Positions 50,561-61,485 of a stretch of 64,000 nucleotides of DNA are shown here, piece by piece. The stretch covers positions 310,001 through 374,000 of the forward strand of contig JALBYC010000008.1 in assembly GCA_023212645.1 (NCBI GenBank). The letters are read 5' to 3'. A program made the position numbers and the translations under genes. The notes under the pieces were generated by a model, which saw only the letters and a program-made list of their open reading frames with translations, was not told the origin of the DNA and ran no database searches. The stretch comes from Farysia itapuensis (Eukaryota > Basidiomycota > Ustilaginomycetes > Ustilaginales > Ustilaginaceae). The first letter of the stretch is position 1. Each line of letters begins with the position of its first letter.

Positions 50561-50643
50561 TTTTTCGCCCCGCTTTCACTCACTCACACGCTCTTTTTCC
50601 ACATTGGAGTTTCAATTCTGGCATTCGTTCACAATGTATGTGT

Positions 50644-52440
50644 TTAAGCAGTGACAGACTTTGGCTGCTCGGTTTTGTTCTCGTCTGTTTCGCGGCTGGG
50701 TACGCGCGTGGCGTTGGGTGAAGTGGCGGCAGATGCGGCAGCTTTGCACTCCATATCGCCACGGCCGCGTCTGGCTCCAAATACGGGTCCCGCACTTGCA
50801 GACTGAGCTCGGTCCTCGCCTTGCGCATCATTGTCGTCGTCGTCGTCGGCAGCCGCGTACTTGGATCGAGATCGGATCTTGGCACCATACCTGATCAGGA
50901 CAAAGGGAAGTGGTACTGCAAGGAGCAACAGGCACGCGAGTAGCAAACCAGCATACGGCACGGTCAAGTTGTGGAACATCTGAGTCGAGAAGAGTGGGAA
51001 TGAGGCCGCGAGCGCATTGCGCACGAACCCTTGCGCCGAAATCGCCGAAGCTCCATACTCGGATCCGTAAAAGTCGACGAGATACGACTGAACACCCTCA
51101 AAGATAAAGTAGACGCCCATGATCAATGGCACGAGAGCGATCTCGGGGGCGATCCAAGGCACGTGTTTGTACGAGGTAAAGGCAAAGATAAACATGGCAA
51201 TCGTGGCGAGAATGCCGCCGATTGCTGCGTAGTACAGTCGTGCTTCAGGTACGGCTTTGCCATTGTTCTTGGCTTGAGCACGGTCGTACAAGTATCTGCC
51301 GTGGAACGAGAGGGCAAAGGCAAAGAAGCAGGCCAGTACAGGGCCAATGTAGGCCAAGCCACCGTTGCCGACACTCCATCCATGGATCTCTTGAAAGACG
51401 ATGGGGATGGCGGAGAAGAAGGCAAAGATGAGCGCCCAAGCATAGGCAATGTAGAGCGAGAAGAAAAAGACGACTGGCTCTGAGACTAGGAGCAGGGCAG
51501 CCCGGGTGGTTGAGGCATGCAATAATGCTTTGAGAGAAGGAGCCTCAAGGTCAGAAGGCGCTCGATATCGTTGATCGCCCGTTTCTTTGCGCAACTTCTT
51601 TGCGCGGCGGGCAAGGATGACGGAACCTCTTGTTTCTCGAAGCAGGAGTAGCTCGAGGACGAGCACGGCACCGTTAACGATCAGCTGAACCCACTGGATC
51701 CATCGCCATCCCTTGTACTGCAGAATGTAGCCGCAGTACAGGGGTGCACCGACCGTGCCAGCGACAGCGACCAAGGAGAAGAGCGCGACGGGAAGGCCAC
51801 GATCTCGCGTCTTCCAGATATCGGCAAGTGTACCGGGGATAATGGTCGTTCCGGCCGCGCCAAAGGCACCGCTGAGGAAACGGGCGACAAGGACTGTCTG
51901 AATGTTTTTGGCAAGAGCTAGGGGAATGAACCAGACAGTGAAGAGCGCATAGCACCCAAGGTAAATGGGATTGCGACCAACAAATTCAGACAGAGGGCCG
52001 AGGAAGAGGGGAACAATGGCAAAAGCGCCGTTGAACAAGAGCATGCCGACCTGGCCGACTTCGTTTGAAACGCCAAGCTCCTGGGCCATCGGTGCGATAC
52101 CCGTAGAGAAGGCGGCAGTGGCAAGACCGATGAACAGACACATGGCACACAGAAGCGATGTCGTGACCCACTTTCTGCCGACTGACCAGTTCATAGGGTT
52201 TTCGGGATCGTTGTCGCCATCCCAGACGACGAGAATGATCTTGTCATCCGTGACACCGTCGGGCAGGACGACATCTTTGCGAGAGGCCTCCTTGCGGTTC
52301 CAGAGGCTGTTTTTCCTCGACGCCGGCGGTCTTTGAGGGGCATCATCGGTGTCGGCGGAAGCAGCTCCAGCGTCACCTGTCGCGTACCTCTCGCCTCCAG
52401 AGAGGAAATTGGTGTGGATCGACGTCGCCTTGAGAACCAT
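50644..52440 (-). CDS. MFS drug/polyamine:H+ antiporter, 12-TM (DHA1 type)
   Basis: 598 aa. A hydrophilic N-terminus carries the DHA1 signature VVWDGDNDPENPMNWSVGRKW just before TM1. Then come LSEFVGRNPIYL (loop 2-3), ARFLSGAFGAAGTTIIPGTL, GTVGAPLYCGYI (motif C region), ETRGSVILARRAKKLRKETG (the central loop ETR motif), and the TM10-11 GVQSYLVDFYGSEYGASA segment. The C-terminus has an Asp run (AADDDDDN) and a KTEQPKSVTA tail. Members export polyamines, azoles or other small compounds from the plasma membrane; the substrate is unknown. The first ATG is at 52440. It shares a divergent promoter with the F-box gene. Confidence 0.9.
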   Translation of the reverse strand: MVLKATSIHTNFLSGGERYATGDAGAASADTDDAPQRPPASRKNSLWNRKEASRKDVVLPDGVTDDKIILVVWDGDNDPENPMNWSVGRKWVTTSLLCAMCLFIGLATAAFSTGIAPMAQELGVSNEVGQVGMLLFNGAFAIVPLFLGPLSEFVGRNPIYLGCYALFTVWFIPLALAKNIQTVLVARFLSGAFGAAGTTIIPGTLADIWKTRDRGLPVALFSLVAVAGTVGAPLYCGYILQYKGWRWIQWVQLIVNGAVLVLELLLLRETRGSVILARRAKKLRKETGDQRYRAPSDLEAPSLKALLHASTTRAALLLVSEPVVFFFSLYIAYAWALIFAFFSAIPIVFQEIHGWSVGNGGLAYIGPVLACFFAFALSFHGRYLYDRAQAKNNGKAVPEARLYYAAIGGILATIAMFIFAFTSYKHVPWIAPEIALVPLIMGVYFIFEGVQSYLVDFYGSEYGASAISAQGFVRNALAASFPLFSTQMFHNLTVPYAGLLLACLLLLAVPLPFVLIRYGAKIRSRSKYAAADDDDDNDAQGEDRAQSASAGPVFGARRGRGDMECKAAASAATSPNATRVPSRETDENKTEQPKSVTA

Positions 52441-52909
52441 GTTGCTTGTTGCCAAGAGCCAATGTGAGTTTGCCCATGATCAAAAGAAGGGAAAAACACA
52501 GCGCAGACTAGCGGTCGGCATTGTGCGCAGACAGGGCCAATGGGTCCTGCAGGCCACGCAGCGTCTGTCCAATAAGTGACATGCGCTACGGAAGTTTTTT
52601 TCCTGTCTCGGAGAATTTTGGGTGGAAGGTATATGCACTGTATGACGTGCAGGTCGCTGCCATGGGCCATCTTCGGTCGAACTCCGGTTATTCTTTTTTG
52701 AGCGCAGAATGTTAGAGCAAAGAAAAGTGCACAAATGTTAGACTGAGCGAATTTGGTGGCTGAAGCTGCGCGAGACTGGCGAGGTGCCTGTGCGCTGGAC
52801 AAATGCGGGGAAGACAGCGCACTTACACTCGGATAAGCGTAGAGCGCCCTAGGCAGGAGCGCAGTGTCGGTACCAGTCCCCCACCATCTCCCATCGTCTC
52901 TCCCGCAAG
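52441..52909. promoter_or_regulatory. Divergent DHA1 transporter / F-box promoter
   Basis: This 469-bp region has no convincing gene. Two AATGTTAGA elements lie at 52708-52716 and 52734-52742, 26 bp apart and both oriented to the F-box gene. GGTATATGC at 52628-52636 is weakly TATA-like. Confidence 0.5.
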
Positions 52910-54718
52910 ATGAGTGCAGCAACCGTAGATGGCTGGATGGAACAGTCTATGGACAACCTGATGCTGTCAGCAGCATCCTCGCCGTCCCTCTCGCGTGCTT
53001 CTAGACAGAACCAGGTGGAACTGCCCAACGAGCTGCTGCGTCACATCTTTCTCTACTGCGATCCAGCAACGCTTTGCACAGCTGTACGCGCGCTCAACCG
53101 CGCTTGGAAGCACTCGGTGGAAACAGAGCTGCTCCCTTCTCATTTCCTCAACAAGGACTGGCGAGTCGGCCTTCGTGTCATTCGCAAATTGCCGGCCACC
53201 CATCCGGAAACGCCAGGCGCAGGCGGCGCACCCCAGGATGATGACCTGTATCGTCTCAATGTACTCAATCGACCCGGCGCAATGGAACCCTATACGGTCA
53301 ACAACCAACCTCGCACCATTACGCACGTCATTCCCCTTTCCTTCAAACAGTTTGACGCCGAGAATGTCTCGCTCCGCTTTGACACAGATCAGACATGGCA
53401 TTCGCTCTTTCAAGTAAGTGCTACGGAAGACGAAGAGGCGCAGCAAGATCCACCCGAGGCCGACACGTCTAGCGATAGCGACGACGAGGAGCCACAGCCG
53501 CGACTGACTCCAGCACAGGCCAGAGCACGTGCTCGCGCAGATGCAGCTCGTCTCGAGCTCGACTTTGGCCTGGTCTGGCGCTTTCCAGACGACGGTCAGG
53601 ACGCCGATGTCTACGACATCAAAGCGGGCGATACACAGTCATGGGGCGAACCGGACCCAGAGAATGGCTGGCTAAGTCGCTTCTACTGCTCCAATTTCGA
53701 CACGGTCAATTCCGAGCCGCCCACGGGCACTTCGTCGCCCGCCGTTCTGCAATCCACGCCTCTGACGCGTCGAGCAAGATCCAGCCGCCTGCATTCGGCC
53801 GTAGAGCGCAGAATGCACGACATTGTCGACGACGATGACGACCCTGGCTTCAATCCGGCCCAGATGGTGTGGAGCGACGAGGGACACGAATACATGTCGC
53901 TCGATTTGTCTCTGGGGCTCGAATTCTTTGTACGCCGATCGGCACGCGCCAATCAGCTGGTGCGTCGACTAGAGGCAGCGGCAGCCGATGCAGATGCACG
54001 CGATGTCGTACAGCAGATCACGCGCAAGCTCAAAAAGGGCAAGAACAAGGCGAGAAAGGGTGCCATGTCGAGTCTTAACCCATCCAGTGCCAATTCGGTG
54101 GCAGCCTCTGGCTATACTACACCGCTGCAAGTCGCCAGTCCGCCGCCCTCGCGCATCACAGCTTCCATGGATCCGCGACGTCGAGCCATGCAGAATGCGC
54201 TGGACAAGGAAGCGCAGAGTTCTCCGCTCAAGGGCAAGTGCAAGGACGAGTACGACGGCGGAACCAGCGGGACTCTGACGCCCGAGCAGCCTGCGTCGGC
54301 GCCGTCGTTCCTTTCGCCCTCGTCCATGATGCCGTCACGCTTCAGTTCGGCGGCCCCCTCGCGGCAAGGCGGTGGCAGTGTCGGCTCTCGCTCTTCCTAC
54401 GGCTCCAAGTCCCGACCGGGCAAGAGCGGATCAGCGCCTCGAGCTACCTTCCAGGCCAAACTGCTGCGAGCCGAACGAATGCCATCTCGCCCCTCTTCCC
54501 CCTCGCCATCTGGCAACGTGGATGCAGAGTCGTCCAATTCCTCCAACGCTGCCGACACACCCATTGACCGCGTAGGCTGGACCGGCGGCGACAAGTATGG
54601 ACGCGGATCGTTCCGCTTGGCGCAAGAGTGGAGCCAGGATCTCGAGTCGGACAAGTATCTCGACGCACTTTCCAACAGCGGTGTCACTACGCCTGTTACA
54701 TGGACCTGGTCTAGATGA
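52910..54718 (+). CDS. F-box-like protein of unknown function
   Basis: 602 aa. Residues ~36-70 (VELPNELLRHIFLYCDPATLCTAVRALNRAWKHSVE) match an F-box, which would link to Skp1-Cul1. A conserved-looking central region follows: VIPLSFKQFDAENVSLRFDT, LELDFGLVWRFPDDGQDADVY, MSLDLSLGLEFFVRRSARANQLVRRLE. After it comes a basic, Lys-rich coil (KLKKGKNKARKG), then Ser-rich disorder, and a short C-terminal motif GGDKYGRGSFRLAQEWSQDLESD. No substrate-binding repeats are recognised. Confidence 0.7.
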   Translation: MSAATVDGWMEQSMDNLMLSAASSPSLSRASRQNQVELPNELLRHIFLYCDPATLCTAVRALNRAWKHSVETELLPSHFLNKDWRVGLRVIRKLPATHPETPGAGGAPQDDDLYRLNVLNRPGAMEPYTVNNQPRTITHVIPLSFKQFDAENVSLRFDTDQTWHSLFQVSATEDEEAQQDPPEADTSSDSDDEEPQPRLTPAQARARARADAARLELDFGLVWRFPDDGQDADVYDIKAGDTQSWGEPDPENGWLSRFYCSNFDTVNSEPPTGTSSPAVLQSTPLTRRARSSRLHSAVERRMHDIVDDDDDPGFNPAQMVWSDEGHEYMSLDLSLGLEFFVRRSARANQLVRRLEAAAADADARDVVQQITRKLKKGKNKARKGAMSSLNPSSANSVAASGYTTPLQVASPPPSRITASMDPRRRAMQNALDKEAQSSPLKGKCKDEYDGGTSGTLTPEQPASAPSFLSPSSMMPSRFSSAAPSRQGGGSVGSRSSYGSKSRPGKSGSAPRATFQAKLLRAERMPSRPSSPSPSGNVDAESSNSSNAADTPIDRVGWTGGDKYGRGSFRLAQEWSQDLESDKYLDALSNSGVTTPVTWTWSR

Positions 54719-54792
54719 TATAGAAATTTCTGTAATCAAGCTGTTTTCGGACCGAATTGCGATCACAGCCACGACGGGCGATTCTGAATTGA

Positions 54793-55465
<673 letters not shown>

Positions 55466-55536
55466 GCACGTTGATTGTCTATGGAAATCCTGACGTACAT
55501 CGATACAAATACAAGAGTGGTGGTGGTGGTGGGGCG

Positions 55537-56709
55537 TTATTTCTCGGTTGCGAAGCGGAGGGTGAGTTCGTAGATGGAAAACATGACGACAGCATTGGGG
55601 ACAACGCGGAGCAGATGCGCGCTCAGTCCACCGTACAGCGCTGAGACGCCCTCTTCGCGAACGACGAGCTTGACGGTCTGCATCAGCCCCGTGTATTTTG
55701 CGCTTTGGCCGGGTTGGGATTGTTGTCGTAGACGGGTGCGCAGTACTTCATGCGGGTATGTGATTAGACTGGCGGTGAATTTGGCCACGCCGGCGGCCCC
55801 CACCATGCTCGAGATGTTGGACGTGGGCTGGTCGCTTGCTGTGCTGTAACGCTTGAGTTTTTCGTACAGCACCCACTGTATTGTGCCCTCGGCAACACCG
55901 AGGTAGCTGGCACTCATGCCCTTGTACAGCCCTCGAACACCTTCCTGGCGTACAATGTGCAATGCCATCTGCATGGCATTCATTCTGGACCCAGCTGGCG
56001 CTTTTGAGCCGTGGAAAAAGGCAGGTTCGCCAAAGGTGCCTAGAGATCTTTTGGACGCCGTCATGGCCGAAAAGTGGGCAACAGAAGAGGGGGTCGTCCG
56101 TGGCGGTGGCGATGTGCGCGAGGTGCGATCGGCGGTACGGTTCGAGTCGAGCTGAAGGCGAGTCTTGATGACCCAGATGGGATTGGTAGCGGTTGCAGTG
56201 ACGATGCCTGCGATCGCAGCTGCACTCAAGTGGACAAGAGAAGTCTCTTTGCCACCGTTGAAGCGCTGAGCCAGCAAAGCTTTTCCGTTGCCATAGGTAT
56301 AGAAATTGATGGACCGGGCAGGAATGACACCCACCAGCGTTGGGCCAAGACCTCGGAACAGGGCCCTTGGACCTTCTGTCGAGCTGATTTCCTTGAGCAT
56401 ATGACCCGTTTCCACAAAGTGATAGGCCAGCCGGCGCAGGCTCTGCAGTATGGTTAAACGCACGGCTGACGTGGGCAAGCTGTTGGCCTTGTACAGATCC
56501 GACTGGAGGCGAGTCTTGACTACGTCGAGTGGCGACGTGATGATGGCTCCACACATGCCGCCTGCTCCTCCTGCAACAAAGTGCAGCCACCCCCTTGGCG
56601 GTGCTGTAGCCTTCTTTTTCGGGACATTTTGTGCTAGTACTGGCTGTGTTGATGTCGAGACAGTCTCGGTCTCGCCCTCTCCTGGCGTCAAGGTGCCAGC
56701 ATACGGCAT
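55537..56709 (-). CDS. RIM2: Mitochondrial pyrimidine nucleotide carrier (Rim2 / SLC25A33-36 type)
   Basis: 390 aa with three mitochondrial carrier repeats: SPLDVVKTRLQSD, then NPIWVIKTRLQLD, then TYPHEVLRTRLRQQ (PX[DE]XX[KR] signatures, the second as PIWVIK). RSINFYTYGNGK and the EGTIQWVLYEKLK segment are characteristic of Rim2, which moves pyrimidine nucleotides (and indirectly iron) into the matrix. A Ser/Thr/Pro-rich insert of ~60 residues separates matrix helix parts of repeat 2. The start ATG at 56709 precedes a ~38-residue polar extension. It is 71 bp convergent with calmodulin. Confidence 0.9.
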   Translation of the reverse strand: MPYAGTLTPGEGETETVSTSTQPVLAQNVPKKKATAPPRGWLHFVAGGAGGMCGAIITSPLDVVKTRLQSDLYKANSLPTSAVRLTILQSLRRLAYHFVETGHMLKEISSTEGPRALFRGLGPTLVGVIPARSINFYTYGNGKALLAQRFNGGKETSLVHLSAAAIAGIVTATATNPIWVIKTRLQLDSNRTADRTSRTSPPPRTTPSSVAHFSAMTASKRSLGTFGEPAFFHGSKAPAGSRMNAMQMALHIVRQEGVRGLYKGMSASYLGVAEGTIQWVLYEKLKRYSTASDQPTSNISSMVGAAGVAKFTASLITYPHEVLRTRLRQQSQPGQSAKYTGLMQTVKLVVREEGVSALYGGLSAHLLRVVPNAVVMFSIYELTLRFATEK

Positions 56710-57042
56710 TCTCTCTGCGTGTCTGGGAAGGGAGCATTTGGCCCTTTTTTTCCGGCTGATTTTATTTTCCCATTTTTTGCTGAAATTAATTCATTCCTCC
56801 ACTCTTGCGCTCTAACAGTCAAGGCGGTGCGATCGGCGCTCGATCGGGATATTGGCCGAATACAAATTCAATTTGAATTGGGCGAGAAGGGGGTAATCTG
56901 GTTGGTTGCTTGCCCGTCCTCGTCCTACCTCTCCTGCCTCCATCTCTTGTGTGCTTTGTGGCACTTTTGCTTGCAACGTGCTGGACACTGACAGCAATGG
57001 TGTAGGATTCTGGCAATCTCGCATCTGTCGTCATCCCTCACC
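56710..57042. promoter_or_regulatory. Divergent RIM2 / Rho1-GEF promoter
   Basis: This 333-bp region has no convincing gene. It contains TCTAACAGT at 56811-56819 (ACTGTTAGA toward RIM2), two CGATCG sites near 56830-56846, and overlapping AT-rich palindromes CAAATT-C-AATTTG (56863-56875) and AATTCAA-T-TTGAATT (56865-56879). Confidence 0.5.
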
Positions 57043-60000
57043 ATGTCCGCTCCTCCTCAAGGCGCAGGGGGTGGACCGCTAGACAAGCGCACCACTGCCT
57101 ACGAAAACATCTTTGGTCGTCCCTCGGCAAAGCCAAAGGGTCCCCAGAACTATCCCACCAACAGCGCCTTCCGTCCACCTCCTCCCAATGCCTACATTAC
57201 CAATCAACGATGGAACAACATGGCATATGGAGATCCACAGCAACAGCAGCAGCAGCAGCCGTATCCACCGCAGCAGCATGACCCTGCCTTTGCTACTTTC
57301 TATCCCGCCTACGCCCCAGCTCCCAGCATATCGCCATCCTCGGATCCTTCCTACGATTCGCAGTCAGATCGTCGAATGAGCTCGATGCCTCCAGAGCCAC
57401 AAAGAGCCAGCAGCGCTTACTACAATGGCGCAAGTGCCGCGGACGCGTACCACACCGCCGACTCGGCCTATGCCTACGCTGATGGCGCGCGACCCTCGCT
57501 GTCCGGCTACTCAAATCCCAATGGTCCATCGCCACGCGCGTCGACCGCGTTTGATACCAGCGTACCTGCGCATCTCACCTCGTCACTTGCCAATCTGACC
57601 ATGTCAAGAGCAGATGCTCCGCCAAGACTGCCCAGCATCGACGGCACTGAACCGCAGGACAGTTTCTGGTTTGACGCCATCGACGGCCACCGCACGCCTA
57701 CCAGTCCGACGTCGCACAACGCCTCCGCCAGTGCTCTCCACGGTGCTACCTCGGACGTCGATTCCGAGGTCTACTCGCAAGCTTTTTTGCAAAACATGCT
57801 CCGAGCTCAGTCGCCCGCAACGTCGTCCATCTATGGCGACGGAAGACGACGCTCCTCGTACGAGTCTGATGCACTTGCCAGTTCCATCTACAATTTGCCC
57901 ACCACCTCCAATCACCGCTTTCAGGCGTCTTCCTCGACCCATTTGCCGCCAAATTCAGCCGCGCCCTTTCCTGCGCCCTTGACGGCCATGACGTCCTACT
58001 CTGGGCCCATGTGGGAGCGTCCTCCTCGCTCTCGAACTGCCTCGAGCGCCACACAGGCTGCTCAGGCTGCCTACGCTCCTGGCATGGCGACCAGATGGGG
58101 AGATGACGACGGAGGCAGCACCATTGGACGAAACGACCACCGGTCCATGTCGTTTGCCGGCAACGTTAGACCAAGCGTCACCCCTTCGTCGCCCCACGGC
58201 AGCATGGTCGGCGCCATGTCTCAGATCACTCCCTCGAATCGCCGCGGACCGCTGGTATATCCTGCCGTGCTGTCCAAAGTCGCCGAAGCGTTCCAAGCTC
58301 GCGTCACCCTGGGCGAACGGACAAAGGACGGCTTGACCTACAGCGATGCCTTTGACGGACGCGAGGCAGTCGACAAGATTGCCTACATTATCAAAACCAC
58401 CGATCGCAACCTTGCCCTGCTTCTTGGCCGCGCTCTGGACGCGCAAAAGTTTTTCCACGACGTCACCTACGATCATCGCCTTCGCGACTCGGTGCACGAG
58501 ATTTACCAGTTCCGAGTGCGCGTGCCTACCTCTGGCTTTGGCGCCGAGGACGGCTTTCAGGACGAGCGCAGGTCGTCGACGCCTAGTCGGGGCAATTCGG
58601 CCGGCAGTCTCGGTCCTCACTCGTCGCTTTCCTCGCTCACGTCGAGCAAGCAGCGCGTCGACTCGGCGCGTTCTACCGCCGCCACCACTCCAGCCACGTC
58701 GATTTACAACGGCACTCTGTCCACATCCGCAGTTGTCGACGACGACGACGACGATGACGCGATACCGACAGGTATCTTTACCCTGCTCACCGACTGTTAC
58801 TCGCCCACATGTACGCGCGATCGACTTTGCTACAGTATTGCCTGTCCCAGGAGATTGGAGCAGCAAGCACGTTTGAATCTCAAGCCGCAGCCAGGTCTCA
58901 AGCGCAGCGTCAGCAAAGAGTCGCTTGGCGATACAAAGGAGCGTGGCTCGCTCTGGGCTGATTCCGTCAGCAAAGAAGTGTTTGACAGCTTGGACGACAC
59001 CGAGCGCAAGCGTCAGGAGGCCATCAACGAGGTCGTGTATACCGAGCGCGACTTTGTCGCCGACATGGAGTATCTGCGCGATCAGTGGATCAAGCCGCTG
59101 CGCACGCGTGACATTGTGCCCGAAGATCACCGAGACGATTTCGTGACCCAGGTTTTCTGGAACGTTCTCGAGATTCACGCCGTCAACGTCAAGCTGTCCG
59201 AGATGCTCAACAAGCGTCAGAAGCAGGACGGAGTCGTGGCCCGTATCGGCGACATCCTGCTCGAAATGGTGCCCCACTTCCAGCCGTTTGTCAAGTACGG
59301 CGCGCACCAGCTGTACGGCAAGTATGAGTTTGAGAAAGAAAAATCGTCCAACCCGGCCTTTGCCAAGTTTGTCGACGAGACGGAACGTTTGCCGATCTCG
59401 CGCAAGTTGGAGCTGAACGGCTACTTGACCAAGCCTACGACGCGTTTAGCGCGATACCCGCTTTTGCTCGAGCAGGTGGCCAAATTTACGCCCGAGGACC
59501 ACCCGGACAAGCAGACGCTGCCGCAGGTCGTCAAGATTGTGCGAGAGTTTCTGACCAAGGTGAATATCGAGACGGGCAAGAGCGAGAACCGGTTCACACT
59601 GGCACAGCTGGATCAACAGCTCGTCTTTAAGCAGGGCGAAGCGGTGGATCTGCGACTGCGCGACGAACAGCGCGAGCTGGTCTTCAAGGGCCCGCTGAAA
59701 AAGCGCGGCGGCACGCAGAGCGAAAGCGCGGAACTGCAGGTGTTTCTGTTTGATCACGCGCTGCTCATGGTCAAGCCCAAAGTGGTCAACAAGCACGAGC
59801 TTTACAAAGTGTACCGCAAACCGATTCCCCTCGAACTGCTGATTGTCACTGTATACGACGAGGTGCCCAAGGGCAGTTCGACGCGGCCCAAATCGGTCAT
59901 GTCCCGTACTTCGACCGGCACTCGGTACAGCGGTGCGCCTGGAGCAGCGCCCAAACAGGACGCGAAAACAGGCTATGCACTCACGTTTACCTACCTCGGC

Positions 60001-61485
60001 AAAAAGGGCTACTCGATGACGCTCTGGGCCAACACATTTGTCAGTCGACGCAAGTGGTTTGAAAACATCGAGACCCGTCAGGACATTTTGCGACAGAGGA
60101 GCAACATTTTCGACACCATCACGCTGTCGGAAAACTTCTTTACCGGCTTGAACCGGGTGAATTGCTCGGTGCCGTTTGATTTTGGACGCAGGATCATCTA
60201 TGGTACCGAGGATGGCGTGTATCTGTCCGACCTGCGCGAAAAGGCGAGGCCGCCAACCAAGGTACTGCCCCTTCCCGGCGTGACGCAGGTGGACGTGCTG
60301 GAAGAGTACCAGATTCTGATTGTGCTTGCCGAAAAGTCGGTGCACACTTTCACGCTGGACGCCTTGGATCCTTCGGATCCCATGGGCTCGCTCAAACGCG
60401 GACGCCGCATCTCGTCCCACACCTCGTTCTTCCGCGCCGGCATCTGTCTCGGGCGCACGCTGGTCTGCGTCGTCAAATCCAGCTCGCTCTCCTCCACGAT
60501 CAAGACTTTGGAGCCGATTGAGCAGAATGTGCGCGGCAAAAAGCAGCCCACGTTCAAAAAACTGCTCCAGGGCGGTCAGGACTCGCTGCGCGTGTTCAAG
60601 GAGTTCTACATTCCGACGGAATCGAGCTCGATCCACTTTCTCAAGTCCAAGCTGTGCGTTGGCTGCACAAAGGGATTCGAAATTGTCGATCTCGAGACGC
60701 TGGATACGCAGGGGCTGCTGGATCCGGCAGATGCCTCGCTGGACTTTGTGCAGCGCAAGGAAAACGTCAAGCCGATTGCCATTTACCGCATCTCGGGCGA
60801 GTTTCTGCTGTGCTACGATGAATTTGCGTTTTACGTCAACAAGAACGGCTGGCGCGCCAAGGGCAACTGGATCGTGCACTGGGAGGGGCATCCGACGTCG
60901 TTTGCCTATCATCACCCTTACGTGCTGGCCTTTGAGCCGAGTTTCGTCGAGGTGCGACATGTCGAGACGGGTGCGCTGCACCAGGTCATTACGGGTGTCA
61001 ATCTGCGCTGTCTGTTTGCCGATGTGCCATCCTCGACGCCGAGTGTCAGTCAGCAGCAGGCGCAGCAGGCGGCGATGCAGGCCAACTCGTTCAGCACCAT
61101 CATGGGTCCCTATGGCCGTCCCATCAACGTGCCGAATGTGGCCCCTCCTCAGCACAACTTTCCGGGCGCACGACCGGGTTTCGCTCCTGCCCCCATGGGT
61201 CCCAATGGCATGCGACCGCCCATGCCACCGGGTGGGCCGTTCCCTCCTGGTGGCAGCATGCATGGCTATGGTCCACGCCCTCCGCCGATGCCGTACGCGT
61301 TTGGCCAGGCCGTCGCCCCGCCCGCCCCACGTCCTCCGCCCGTGGTGCAGCGCAACCCCGTGTGGGAGTCTGTCGCCGCCAGCCGCAACCAGATTGTCTT
61401 TATCGGCGACACGACCGTCTTTTGCGTCCGTCTGCACTCGGACGCCAGTGGATCCACCTCCCCCTCTTCCTCTTCCAAAGGATAA
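57043..61485 (+). CDS. ROM2: Rho1 guanine nucleotide exchange factor (Rom1/2, Rgf type)
   Basis: 1480 aa with the full DEP-RhoGEF-PH-CNH order. The N-terminal ~400 residues are disordered (Ser/Pro/Tyr/Gln-rich). DEP is at ~405-505 (AFDGREAVDKIAYIIKT, ALDAQKFFHDVTYDHRLRDS). The RhoGEF (DH) domain is at ~650-850 (RQEAINEVVYTERDFVADM, LNGYLTKPTTRLARYPLLLE). PH follows at ~880-1020 (LKKRGGTQSESAELQVFLF), and CNH at ~1035-1340 (IIYGTEDGVYLSDLREK, VDVLEEYQILIVLAEKSVHTF). The Pro/Gly-rich tail is low complexity. This architecture defines the Rho1 exchange factors that control beta-glucan synthesis and cell-wall integrity. No introns are seen. Confidence 0.93.
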   Translation: MSAPPQGAGGGPLDKRTTAYENIFGRPSAKPKGPQNYPTNSAFRPPPPNAYITNQRWNNMAYGDPQQQQQQQPYPPQQHDPAFATFYPAYAPAPSISPSSDPSYDSQSDRRMSSMPPEPQRASSAYYNGASAADAYHTADSAYAYADGARPSLSGYSNPNGPSPRASTAFDTSVPAHLTSSLANLTMSRADAPPRLPSIDGTEPQDSFWFDAIDGHRTPTSPTSHNASASALHGATSDVDSEVYSQAFLQNMLRAQSPATSSIYGDGRRRSSYESDALASSIYNLPTTSNHRFQASSSTHLPPNSAAPFPAPLTAMTSYSGPMWERPPRSRTASSATQAAQAAYAPGMATRWGDDDGGSTIGRNDHRSMSFAGNVRPSVTPSSPHGSMVGAMSQITPSNRRGPLVYPAVLSKVAEAFQARVTLGERTKDGLTYSDAFDGREAVDKIAYIIKTTDRNLALLLGRALDAQKFFHDVTYDHRLRDSVHEIYQFRVRVPTSGFGAEDGFQDERRSSTPSRGNSAGSLGPHSSLSSLTSSKQRVDSARSTAATTPATSIYNGTLSTSAVVDDDDDDDAIPTGIFTLLTDCYSPTCTRDRLCYSIACPRRLEQQARLNLKPQPGLKRSVSKESLGDTKERGSLWADSVSKEVFDSLDDTERKRQEAINEVVYTERDFVADMEYLRDQWIKPLRTRDIVPEDHRDDFVTQVFWNVLEIHAVNVKLSEMLNKRQKQDGVVARIGDILLEMVPHFQPFVKYGAHQLYGKYEFEKEKSSNPAFAKFVDETERLPISRKLELNGYLTKPTTRLARYPLLLEQVAKFTPEDHPDKQTLPQVVKIVREFLTKVNIETGKSENRFTLAQLDQQLVFKQGEAVDLRLRDEQRELVFKGPLKKRGGTQSESAELQVFLFDHALLMVKPKVVNKHELYKVYRKPIPLELLIVTVYDEVPKGSSTRPKSVMSRTSTGTRYSGAPGAAPKQDAKTGYALTFTYLGKKGYSMTLWANTFVSRRKWFENIETRQDILRQRSNIFDTITLSENFFTGLNRVNCSVPFDFGRRIIYGTEDGVYLSDLREKARPPTKVLPLPGVTQVDVLEEYQILIVLAEKSVHTFTLDALDPSDPMGSLKRGRRISSHTSFFRAGICLGRTLVCVVKSSSLSSTIKTLEPIEQNVRGKKQPTFKKLLQGGQDSLRVFKEFYIPTESSSIHFLKSKLCVGCTKGFEIVDLETLDTQGLLDPADASLDFVQRKENVKPIAIYRISGEFLLCYDEFAFYVNKNGWRAKGNWIVHWEGHPTSFAYHHPYVLAFEPSFVEVRHVETGALHQVITGVNLRCLFADVPSSTPSVSQQQAQQAAMQANSFSTIMGPYGRPINVPNVAPPQHNFPGARPGFAPAPMGPNGMRPPMPPGGPFPPGGSMHGYGPRPPPMPYAFGQAVAPPAPRPPPVVQRNPVWESVAASRNQIVFIGDTTVFCVRLHSDASGSTSPSSSSKG

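Noticed and set aside
53405..53450. CAAGTAAGT in the F-box gene as a possible intron donor
   Set aside because: No branch site or acceptor at plausible distance; the frame reads through sensibly.
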